Source of the DNA: Lysobacterales bacterium
GTDB taxonomy: Bacteria; Pseudomonadota; Gammaproteobacteria; Xanthomonadales; SZUA-38
Length of the DNA stretch: 64,000 bases
Reading direction: 5' to 3'
NCBI GenBank assembly: GCA_030065125.1
Contig: JASJDM010000025.1
Coordinates: 1-64,000 of the forward strand
The position numbers and the translations under genes were made by a program. Every line of letters starts with the position of its first letter. Positions within the stretch are counted from its first letter, which is position 1. Shown one piece after another: positions 48,359 through 59,600 of this stretch. The notes under the pieces are model-generated. The model worked only from the letters and a program-made list of their open reading frames with translations, did not search any database and was not told the origin of the DNA.

Positions 48359-49375
48359 TCAGATCAGCCTCTGCTTCGACCACGGCGCCGAATTGAGGAA
48401 ATCCGCCACGGCGCTGCCCGGCGGCACGAGTTCATCGCAGGCCGTGGCCAGTTCCGCCGGCAGTTGCTGGCTCATCAGGGGTGCCAGGTCCTTGATCTGG
48501 TCCAGGGTGCGGGGCCCGATCAGCGGCGCGGTGATACCCGGCTGGTCCTTGACCCAGAGCATCGCGGCATGGGCGGGAGTCAGGCCGTGATCCCGGGCCA
48601 GGGCAGCAAAGGCTCTGCCCGCATCCACCGCTTTTTCCGTAATCCGCTCGGAATAGATGCCGCCTCGCTGGTGGCGGGGCGTGTTGAAGGATTCAGGGTC
48701 GGCGTTGTCGTAGCGCCCGGTCAGCATGCCCATGGCCAGCGGCGACCAGACCAGTACCGCCAGCCCGGCCCACTGGCAGGCCGGCAGGATCTCGTTTTCG
48801 ACGCGGCGGTCCAGCAGGTTGTAGGGCAGCTGCTCGGAGACCATCCGGATCAAGCCGCGGTACTCCGCCAGCAGGGAGGACTGGGCAATCTTCCAGCCGG
48901 GCGAGGTGGTGGAACCGGCGTAGCGGATCTTGCCATGGCGCTGCAGATCGGTCAGGGCACCCAGGGTCTCCTCCAGGTCCGTCTCGGTACAGACCCGGTG
49001 GGTCTGGTACAGGTCGATATAGTCCGTACCCAGCCGCGTCAGGGAATCTTCGCAGGCTTTGACCAGGTGCTTGCGCGAGGTACGTTGATCATTGATCCCC
49101 CTGGCGCCAGCAGGATAATAGGCCTTGGTGGCCAGGATGATCTCGTCGCGGCGGCCATTGGCCCGCAGCGCCTCCCCGATAATGCGTTCAGATTCCCCGT
49201 CGGCGTAGCTGTTGGAGGTATCGATGAGATTGATGCCGGCATCCAGGGCGTAATCGATGATCTGGATCGATTCATCCGGCGGGGTCGGATTGGCGAAGTT
49301 ATCCGTACCCAGCGCCAACGGCGACACGCGCAGGCCGGTTCTGCCGAAGGGACGATAGAAGGACTCGTCTAACAT
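48359..49375 (-). CDS. Aldo/keto reductase
   Basis: The 338-residue NADPH-dependent TIM-barrel reductase has the family tetrad: D in INLIDTSNSYADGESE, Y in the same segment, K in ILATKAYYP, and H in IDLYQTHRVC. The cofactor-binding end is IGPRTLDQIKD. It is the last gene of an HDAC-SDR-AKR operon and overlaps the SDR by seven bases. Substrate unknown. Confidence 0.94.
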   Translation of the reverse strand: MLDESFYRPFGRTGLRVSPLALGTDNFANPTPPDESIQIIDYALDAGINLIDTSNSYADGESERIIGEALRANGRRDEIILATKAYYPAGARGINDQRTSRKHLVKACEDSLTRLGTDYIDLYQTHRVCTETDLEETLGALTDLQRHGKIRYAGSTTSPGWKIAQSSLLAEYRGLIRMVSEQLPYNLLDRRVENEILPACQWAGLAVLVWSPLAMGMLTGRYDNADPESFNTPRHQRGGIYSERITEKAVDAGRAFAALARDHGLTPAHAAMLWVKDQPGITAPLIGPRTLDQIKDLAPLMSQQLPAELATACDELVPPGSAVADFLNSAPWSKQRLI

Positions 49376-50127
49376 GCGGTATAGGCTCCGTCCACGGTGA
49401 TGCTGGATCCCTGCAGGTAGCTGGCCTCGTCAGACAGCAGGAACAGCGCGGCCTGGGCAATTTCCTCGGGCCGGGCCAGACGGCCCTCGGGAATGGTCCC
49501 GGCGATTTCTTCCAGCTTTTGCCGGATCTCATCAGCCGTCAGATCCCTGCCCCGCTCGGACGCCAGCATCGGCGTATCGGTTTCTCCGGGCCGGATTTCG
49601 TTGACCCGGACACCCGACCCCGCCAGGTCCAGGGCCGCCGCCCGGGTAATCTGGCTGACGGCACCCTTGGAAGCGCAATAGGCCAGTACCCCGGCGGCGC
49701 CCACATCGCTCCAGATCGAGCTGACATTGACAATGCTGCCGCTGCCCTGGGCTTTCATCACCCGTGCCGCCGCCCGGCACAGGTAGAAACAGCCCTTGAC
49801 GTTGACGTCCATGACGGCGTCAAACTCCTCGTCGGTGCATTCCAGGATTCCGGTCCGTTTCAGCACGCCGGCGAAATTCACCACGCCGTCCAGGCTTTGC
49901 TGTTCCTGGACGACACCCTTGACCAGCTCGTCCACGGCCCGGGAGTCACTGATGTCACAAACCCTGGCCAGAGCGCCGGTGTTCTCACATGCCTCTCGAA
50001 GGGGCGCGTGGTTCCGGTCCACGGCAATCGTCACCGCACCTTGCCGTGAAAGCAGCCCCGCCATAGCCCGCCCCATTCCGGAAGCCGCGCCGGTCACAAT
50101 AATGACTCTCCCCGAAAAATCAGTCAC
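49369..50127 (-). CDS. Short-chain dehydrogenase/reductase
   Basis: This 252-residue classical SDR has TGAASGMGRA, an acidic AVDRNH after beta 2 (NAD preference), NFAG, NVSSIWSDVG, YCASKGA (YxxxK) and PGETDTPM. The GTG at 50127 overlaps the HDAC stop as GTGA and gives the usual family length; an upstream GTG-initiated extension is not needed. Probably an alcohol or 3-oxoacyl-type dehydrogenase; substrate unknown. Confidence 0.94.
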   Translation of the reverse strand: MTDFSGRVIIVTGAASGMGRAMAGLLSRQGAVTIAVDRNHAPLREACENTGALARVCDISDSRAVDELVKGVVQEQQSLDGVVNFAGVLKRTGILECTDEEFDAVMDVNVKGCFYLCRAAARVMKAQGSGSIVNVSSIWSDVGAAGVLAYCASKGAVSQITRAAALDLAGSGVRVNEIRPGETDTPMLASERGRDLTADEIRQKLEEIAGTIPEGRLARPEEIAQAALFLLSDEASYLQGSSITVDGAYTAC

Positions 50128-51098
50128 GCGGCCAGCTCCTGCACCACCCGAGTCCATGCCCGAGCAAGATTGCGCCGGTTATACCCACCGCCGCCCAGGG
50201 CCAGAACCCGCCCCTGGCAGTACCGGTCCGCGATGTCACAAACCGACCGGGCGGCAGCGGCGTGGGCGTTTTCTGAGTACTCCAGGTGGGTGATGGGATC
50301 GCCGGAGAGGCTGTCAGCACCACACTGAAGAATGATCATTTCCGGCTTGCCCGCGTCCAGGTATTCCTCGATCTCAGTCCATGCTGCCTTGAAAACCGAA
50401 TCGTCGGCGCCCGGCAGCACGGGAATATTCAGCTTCGTTCCGGCCGCTTGCCCTTTACCGGATTCTTCGCGAAAGCCGGTGCCGGGAAACAGAAAACGCC
50501 CATCCTCGTGGATATCTGCGAACAGCAGGTCCGGGTCCTCCTCGAAACCGTAGAACACCCCGTCGCCGTGGTGCGCGTCTATGTCCACGTAGGCAATTTT
50601 CCTGACACCCAGGTTGCGCCTGCACGCTTCGATGACGACACCAATATCGTTATAAACACAAAACCCCGAGGCGCTGTTTCGAGCGCCATGATGCAGCCCG
50701 GCTATGGGCACGAAGGCGCGCCTGGCGGGACCGGCGACGATGGATTTCGCCGCCTCCAGCACGGCACCGACCACAAACCGGCAGGCGCCGTCGATCCAGG
50801 GCAGTGCCGGTGTATCGCCACCGTCCAGGTAGCCGGACCCCGACGGGCAGCGTTCCTCGACCAGTGTGACGTACTCCTCCGTGTGAAAAAGCAGCAGTTC
50901 TTCCCGGGTCGCCTGGCGGGGTTGTGCGGTCTGGACCCTGGGAAGCACGCCACTGTCGGTGAGTTCGGCAACAAATACTTCATGGCGGTCGGGTCCAAAG
51001 GGATGGCCTTCACTGAAGCCATAGGCCGCGATTTCCGGCCCGGTGTAGAGCAGCGGGGGTGCGTGAGATGCCGTTTGGCCCGAATCTGTCATGGCCAT
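50124..51098 (-). CDS. Histone deacetylase superfamily amidohydrolase (AcuC/acetylpolyamine amidohydrolase type)
   Basis: The 324-residue zinc deacetylase has HPFGPDRH near the N-terminus, tandem H136-H137 in LHHGAR, zinc ligands D174 and H176 in DIDAHHGDGV and D262 in CGADSLSGDP, and the catalytic-site tyrosine in LGGGGYN. It is therefore predicted active. Bacterial members deacetylate acetylpolyamines, acetoin-pathway enzymes or small acetylamides. The coupled SDR and aldo/keto reductase would suit a pathway that removes an acetyl group and then oxidises or reduces the product (inference). Confidence 0.93.
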   Translation of the reverse strand: MAMTDSGQTASHAPPLLYTGPEIAAYGFSEGHPFGPDRHEVFVAELTDSGVLPRVQTAQPRQATREELLLFHTEEYVTLVEERCPSGSGYLDGGDTPALPWIDGACRFVVGAVLEAAKSIVAGPARRAFVPIAGLHHGARNSASGFCVYNDIGVVIEACRRNLGVRKIAYVDIDAHHGDGVFYGFEEDPDLLFADIHEDGRFLFPGTGFREESGKGQAAGTKLNIPVLPGADDSVFKAAWTEIEEYLDAGKPEMIILQCGADSLSGDPITHLEYSENAHAAAARSVCDIADRYCQGRVLALGGGGYNRRNLARAWTRVVQELAA

Positions 51099-51449
51099 AG
51101 TCTACTGAATCGGGGGATGGACCAGAAAAACTTCGGCGATCAATACGATCAAGCCTTCAATTGGTCGGGGCCCTATATTTCCGTCATCCTGAATCGAGTT
51201 CCACATTCCGTCATCCTGAACTCGATTCAGGATCCATCTGAGATTCGGGTCTGTTATGCCTTCGATCAAGACAGCGGTTTGACCGGGGGCTTCGATCGAA
51301 TTCGGTGGCGGCGGAGGGAGTCATTGACGATGGCTTCGCTCCGGGATCGTGCGGCCGTCGACGGAGGCTAATTCGGGGATTCAGATGGATCCCGGATCGG
51401 GGTCCGGGATGACGTTTTAAGGAGGGCGCTTCGCGCCAGAACGTAGGGA
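51099..51449. repeat. Intergenic region with dispersed palindromic repeats
   Basis: No gene is seen. A truncated unit at 51182-51200 is followed by a complete TGAACTCGATTCA-type unit at 51209-51240 and an inverted CGGATCGGGGTCCGGG-type unit at 51382-51414. All share GTCATCC and GGATCCATCTG ends with the copies at 30 and 55 kb. The region separates the HDAC operon from tRNA-Val. Confidence 0.82.
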
Positions 51450-51526
51450 TGGTGGGCGATACGGGATTCGAACCTGTGACCTCCGCCATGTCAAGACGGC
51501 GCTCTAACCAACTGAGCTAATCGCCC
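51450..51526 (-). tRNA. tRNA-Val (GAC)
   Basis: The 77-nt cloverleaf begins GGGCGATTAGCTCAGTTGG and has a TTGACAT anticodon loop, giving GAC. The acceptor stem GGGCGAT/ATCGCCC is perfect and CCA is encoded (51452-51450). The T-stem ACAGG/CCCGT has an A-C mismatch in the middle, which is unusual but tolerable. It lies before uvrB's 3' end on the same strand. Confidence 0.95.
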
Positions 51527-51580
51527 ACACCAGGGGCGGCGAACAGTACCACTCGCGGTGTTTCAGGGCAAGAGGTGCAC

Positions 51581-53644
<2,064 letters not shown>

Positions 53645-53690
53645 TGTACGATAGCCGCCTGATCTAAACGTGATTTGAAACGGCCCAGTC

Positions 53691-54866
<1,176 letters not shown>

Positions 54867-54885
54867 CGACAACGTCATTGCGCAA

Positions 54886-54970
54886 CATTCGTGGTCCCAC
54901 ACCATTCGTGGTCCCACACCATTCGTCGTTCCACACCACTCGTCATTCCACACCATTCGTCATCCTGAAC
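54886..54970. repeat. Tandem repeat of a 17-bp unit, about five copies
   Basis: Units CATTCGTGGTCCCACAC (two exact copies at 54886 and 54903), then CATTCGTCGTTCCACAC (54920), CACTCGTCATTCCACAC (54937) and a partial CATTCGTCATCCTGAAC (54954). The last copy merges with the start of a dispersed GTCATCCTGAAC repeat, suggesting the tandem array grew from the edge of that element. Confidence 0.9.
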
Positions 54971-55217
54971 TCGATTCAGGATCCATCTGAAGTTTCGAAG
55001 CCGGGTTCGTTGCCGCCTGCGACGAGCTGGAGTGCGGCCATCGTCATTGACGCCCTACGCCGTCGAAGCGTTGGATCGAAGCCCCCGATGAATCCACTGC
55101 CTGGATCAAGAGCTTTACTGACCCCAATCTCAGATGGATCCTAATCTCAAAATACAGCCCGAAGGGCACATTCAATATGTCATCCCGAACCTGATCCGGG
55201 ATCGAGTTCAGGATGAC
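54958..55217. repeat. Intergenic region with dispersed palindromic repeats
   Basis: The whole gap 54867-55344 has no gene. It holds a complete CTGAACTCGATTCAGG-type unit (54958-54990), a partial inverted copy (55131-55148) and a hybrid of the two unit types (55179-55217), in which a CCCGAACCTGATCCGGG half is joined to an ATCGAGTTCAGGATGAC half. Confidence 0.82.
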
Positions 55218-55344
55218 GACGAGTTGAGAATCCGTCGCATCTGTCCCGAAGGGCTGCCCCTACACGTACAAAGGAATAATCGGATATGAGCCGACCCGAT
55301 TTCGAGTCAGATTAAACCCACCTCAACCCGCCGGAGCCCGAGCC

Positions 55345-55887
55345 ATGCGAAGGAACGCCGCTCGATGCCAGGGATTCACCCTGCTGGAGCTGATGACCAC
55401 CCTTTCGGTGGTAGTCATCGTTATCAGCATCGGCATCCCGTCCTTCCAGACTTTTATGGCTGCCCAGCAGCTCAAAGTGACCCACAACCGCCTGTTCGGC
55501 CATCTCTCCCTGGCCCGGCTTACTGCCGTCACCGAGGGCCGGCGGGCCGTGCTCTGCCCCAGCATCGATGGCCAGACCTGCAGCGGCGCCACCGACTGGG
55601 CCGTGGGCTGGATCGTGTTCGTGGACGCCACCGTCAACCGCGTAGTGGACCCTGGCGACCGCATCGTCCATCGCGGAACCGCCATGCCACCGGGCGTCAG
55701 CCTCACCACATCCCGCGCCCGCCGCGCCATCAGCTTTCTGCCCAGCGGCTATTCGCCCGGAAGCAACCTGACCTTCGCCCTGTGCCACGACAATCCCAAG
55801 GTTCCGCCCAAGGCCATCATCCTGTCCAACCAGGGACGACCCCGAGCCAGTGACACCCGCCCGGGTGGAAGGCCAATTTTGTGCTAA
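55345..55887 (+). CDS. GspH/FimT-family pseudopilin
   Basis: The 180-residue protein has a type III signal peptide: basic MRRNAARCQG then FTLLELMTTLSVVVIVISIGIP, so PilD would cleave after G10 and methylate F; E5 of the mature form is present. The globular domain has the GspH/FimT pattern and two cysteine pairs. GGAG upstream fixes the start. Minor-pilin genes (pilV, W, X, Y1, E) that often follow fimT are absent. Confidence 0.92.
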   Translation: MRRNAARCQGFTLLELMTTLSVVVIVISIGIPSFQTFMAAQQLKVTHNRLFGHLSLARLTAVTEGRRAVLCPSIDGQTCSGATDWAVGWIVFVDATVNRVVDPGDRIVHRGTAMPPGVSLTTSRARRAISFLPSGYSPGSNLTFALCHDNPKVPPKAIILSNQGRPRASDTRPGGRPILC

Positions 55888-55888
55888 A

Positions 55889-55910
55889 AATATCATTTTT
55901 TAGTGATATT
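55889..55910 (+). promoter_or_regulatory. AT-rich promoter region with inverted repeat before brnT
   Basis: AATATCA (55889-55895) and TGATATT (55904-55910) form a perfect 7-bp inverted repeat in a strongly AT-rich stretch ending 24 bases before brnT. BrnA antitoxins are known to bind their own promoter, so this is a candidate operator. Confidence 0.55.
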
Positions 55911-55933
55911 AATGGTATTATTTTTGAATAAAA

Positions 55934-56194
55934 ATGCAGTTTGAGTTTGATCTGAACAAGAGCGAATCCAATCGAGACAAATACGGCATTGACTTCCTTC
56001 AGGCCCAGGCACTGTGGAATGACCCCGGAATGCTCAAGGTAGCCGCTCGAACGGAAGACGAACCTCGCTACATTGTTATTGGCAAGATAGAAGCAAAGCT
56101 CTGGACCGCGGTGATTACCTATCGAGGCGATGCGATCCGCATCATTTCAGCTCGGCGATCCACGCCCAGGGAGGCAGCACTTTATGAAGGCTAA
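55934..56194 (+). CDS. brnT: BrnT-family toxin (RelE-like ribonuclease)
   Basis: The 86-residue toxin of the type II BrnT/BrnA module has a fold related to RelE and cleaves RNA. Conserved segments are FEFDLNKSESNRDKYGIDF, the EPRYIVIGKIEAKLWTAVITYRGDAIRIISARRSTPREAALY core, with R/H-type catalytic residues in IISARRSTPRE. The stop overlaps brnA by 11 bases. The base composition of the upstream 60 bp differs from the surroundings, fitting acquisition by transfer. Confidence 0.93.
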   Translation: MQFEFDLNKSESNRDKYGIDFLQAQALWNDPGMLKVAARTEDEPRYIVIGKIEAKLWTAVITYRGDAIRIISARRSTPREAALYEG

Positions 56195-56447
56195 AGAATT
56201 CGACCAGGCGTTCGAATCTGGCAAGGACATCACGGAATTCCTCGATCTGGACAGCGCCACCCGCCCCAAGCAAGCCCAGAGAAGGGTCAACGTGGATTTT
56301 CCCATCTGGATGATCGAAAGGCTGGACCGAGAGGCTCGTCGAATCGGCGTTACCAGGCAGTCCATCATCAAAGTCTGGCTGGCGGAGCGACTGGAGCGCC
56401 AGTCGGCTGCTGAATCATCCGGACCCCACGAACCAAGTCCCGGCTGA
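56184..56447 (+). CDS. brnA: BrnA-family antitoxin
   Basis: This 87-residue antitoxin has a flexible N-terminal part (MKAKEFDQAFESGKDITEFLDLD) that wraps the toxin and a ribbon-helix-helix DNA-binding domain (RRVNVDFPIWMIERLDREARRIGVTRQSIIKVWLAERL). The ATG at 56184 lies inside the end of brnT, giving translational coupling. It likely represses the operon through the inverted repeat upstream. Confidence 0.92.
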   Translation: MKAKEFDQAFESGKDITEFLDLDSATRPKQAQRRVNVDFPIWMIERLDREARRIGVTRQSIIKVWLAERLERQSAAESSGPHEPSPG

Positions 56448-56514
56448 GTGCCGCATTCAGACTATTTTGCCCTTGACGCACCGCACAGAATTGCGGAAAC
56501 TACGCGCCCTCAAT

Positions 56515-56590
56515 TCCCCGGTAGCTCAGTTGGTAGAGCAGCTGGCTGTTAACCAGCGGGTCGGCGGTTCGAGCCCGTCCCGGGGAGCCA
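56515..56590 (+). tRNA. tRNA-Asn (GTT), integration target
   Basis: The 76-nt cloverleaf has acceptor TCCCCGG/CCGGGGA, anticodon loop CTGTTAA (GTT), T-loop TTCGAGC and encoded CCA. From 56544 (anticodon stem) through two bases beyond CCA the sequence is repeated exactly at 61266-61314, marking this tRNA as an attachment site. Confidence 0.97.
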
Positions 56591-56596
56591 GATTTC

Positions 56597-56629
56597 AAAA
56601 AGCCCTCGCCTAATCGGCGAGGGCTTTTT
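56597..56629 (+). terminator. Terminator directly after tRNA-Asn, inside the island
   Basis: A 14-bp perfect stem (AAAAAGCCCTCGCC with GGCGAGGGCTTTTT) closes a TAATC loop. The terminal T-run serves the tRNA; on the other strand it also stops the large gene that ends at 56662. Its place inside the repeat-bounded segment means it arrived with the island. Confidence 0.93.
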
Positions 56630-56661
56630 CGTACCGGCGCCCCATGTCCGGGCATTTACCA

Positions 56662-59600
56662 TCAAGGGTCTTCCGGTTCAAACCCGCTGGCGAACAGGAG
56701 GTCTGTGATGGTGGTGCAGGGGCCGGTACCGTCACAGACAAATGCAGCCTCGGTAAAAGTGGGCGGCGTGGAGTTTTCATCCCGCGGGTCCGAGTTCCAC
56801 TCGGCTTCTTCGGCGTTGGTAAAGCCGTCCATGTCCGGGTCCTCGATGGCGTCTCCAGGGTCGAACTGATCGAGGTTGTGGAGCATTTCGTAGCTGTCAG
56901 ACATGCCGTCGTTGTCGTCGTCCGTGTCGCCGTTATCGCCGATTCCGTCAAGGTCATTGTCGGACCTTTCCAGGGGGTCGTCTTCAAAAAGGTCTTCGGA
57001 GTCCGCCACATCGTCGCCGTCCCGATCACCGGGCATGGGGCCGGCCGGCGCGATTGCCAAAGCGTATCGATTCGAAGCCGCACCGACGCCCGACACCCGA
57101 ATATAGTGAAGCCGGCCTGGCGCAACGTCCGCCAGCAGCAGCTCCTCCAGGTCCAGCGAGCCCTGCACACTTCCAACAGGCTGTTGTGACTGGTCGAACA
57201 CCTCCAGAGTCAGGTCCCCGGACTCTCGGGGGAACGAGACCGTGATTCGGGCGTCGGCGCTCCAGTCAGGGATCCAGCGGAACACATCGGAGTTGCCCGG
57301 CAGGATCCGCAGTTCCGTCAGGGCCACCTCACCCTCAAGTGGAGTTGCAGCGTTGAAGTCGTCGTTCTCTTCGAACACGTCGTCGCGCTCCACCTGCAGG
57401 CAGAAGTCCATAAAGGCTCCCATCACGTCGATACGACTGGTTCCTGCCGGCAGCGCAAGAAAGGGGAAGGTCATGTAACCCGTGCGATGTATGCCGTTGT
57501 CTCGGAGCACCGCGGCTACTCCGCCACCGGTGTACTCCAGCATCACCTCGTTGCCGGCTTCCACGTAACGCCGGACCGCGGATTCGGTAAGAGCCGCGTT
57601 CAGACCCTCGTCGTCGTGGTTGAGTGACAACGGCCCCAGGGTGTTGAATCCGGGCAGCGGCCCGCCTCCCGTGATCTGGGTTTGACCACCGTTGCTCACG
57701 ACTTCGCTCAGGCCAAGGTAGGTTTCAGCAAACTGGGTGACGCCCCGGTCGGTCAGGTACTGGGGGCTGGAGATCAGCAGGCAGCCACCGCCATCGAGAA
57801 AACCCGCCAGTGCGTCTTCCGCGTCGGAGCTTGGACCAGCGCTCAGGGAGACTTCCCCGTCGGCAAACGCGTCCGCGGTGTACCAGATTACCCGACTGTA
57901 AGCCGCCAGATCGTCGGCATTGGGTTCCGCCCGGCCATCGGGGTTGCTGGTGGAGCTTGGGCTGCGCACGGACCATTCGTCGTAGTCGATATCGGGCAGC
58001 GAATTAAACACCGACACGTACTGGCTTCTCAGGGTGTCGTTGTCGGAGCCGTCGACCAGGAGCACTTTGGCGGTGAACCGGGCGCTGCACTGCACGTTGT
58101 CGGTTAGCGTCACCATCCCGTCTACGCAGTCCGGATCGCCGTCCCAGCCTTCGAAAATGGATCCGCGCAGGGGGATAGCCTCCAGCTGAACCTGGGTGCC
58201 CACGGGATAGGACTGGGAACAGGAGGGTAAGGCGCAGTCAAGGCCGTCGGAACTGGACGCGGGCTGGGCCGTGCCCATCACCCGGGCCGGCACGCCGAGT
58301 TTGTCGACCGTCAGGTCGAACTCGGTGCCGATTTCAACGAACCGGGCGCTGCAGGTCACGTCGCTGGTGCCCACCGTGATGCTGATTCGTTCGGGCAAGC
58401 CGTCGTTCTCGTCTTCGTCGGAACAGTCCGTGTCGCCGTACCAGCGCACGAACTGGAAACCCGGATCCGCTGTGGCCGTCAGCACCAGGCTCTGGGCACC
58501 GCCGGCTGCCGAATACAGTTCCTCGCAGTCCATCCCGCAGTCAATGATTCCTGGGGTTTCGTTGCTTTCCACCGATCCGCCATCGGCGGTGACGTTCAGC
58601 AGATAATTCGAAATCGCGAAAACGGCCGTGCAGGTCCGGTCGCCGTTCATGGTGACGCTGTTGTCGCCGCAGTCCGGGTCGCCCTCCCAGCGGTCGAATG
58701 CTGCCCTTGCCTGGGGGGTGGGCAACAGGCCAACGGCATCCCCCTGGGCATAAAGGCTGCAGCCACCACCGCAGCTGTCGCCGGCAGGGGATGGGTCAAC
58801 GCTACCGGGCCCTTGCGTGTCCAGAGTCAGCACCGGCCTGGGCGCAAAAATGGCGCGGACGTTTTTCTTTTCATCGAGCGTGATCGTGCAGACGGGGTTG
58901 CTGTTACAGCTGCCCGACGTACCCAGCCAATTTACAAATTCCGAGCGGTCCGTCGGGACTGCCGTCAATTCAACGACGGTTCCCGGCGTATAGAAATTTC
59001 CGCCGATGCTGGACACGGGATCAGGCGTCACCGAAACCGTGCCGGTGCCTGTCCCCGCCAGGTCCGTGCTCACTCTTTCGACCACCAGCTCCACCGGTTC
59101 AACCGGGGCCGGGGGCGCCCATTCAATGGTCTTGGTGTCCACGATTCCCGGACAGGTGAACTGCCCATTGGCCTCCACGCAGGGCGCGTTGCCGCCCCGG
59201 GTGTCGATGGTCCAGACCGTCATTTCCTCAGGTCGGAAACGGACCCAGAGCAGCTTGCTGTATTGCGCTGATCCGCCGTAAAAAATGGGTACCACTCTGC
59301 CGGGGATAAACTGACCGGGGTTGTTCGGGTCTTCGATCAGGGAGGTTATTCCTTCTCCGGGCCCAAAACCGGAGATGAACGACTTGTCCTGGCCAGCCCA
59401 CTCATGGATGTGCCCGGCAAATATTGCCCTCACGTTATTGTGGCGACCCAGGATCTTTCGAAACTCCGTCCAGTCGTCTGGCGTGACGGTCGCATTGAAA
59501 CGGCCACGCTGAGCATTGTCGGTGTACATGACATGCATGTTGATAATGGCGTCTTTCGATGCAGCAACACTCAGGTTGTTGTCCAGCCACGCCAATGACT

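Noticed and set aside
46525..48396. 623-codon open frame antisense to thrS and its leader
   Set aside because: It crosses the thrS start, a terminator and the REP-like hairpin; ThrS is certain.
54886..54970. Possible CRISPR array
   Set aside because: The 17-bp units are directly abutting with no spacers, and there are no cas genes.
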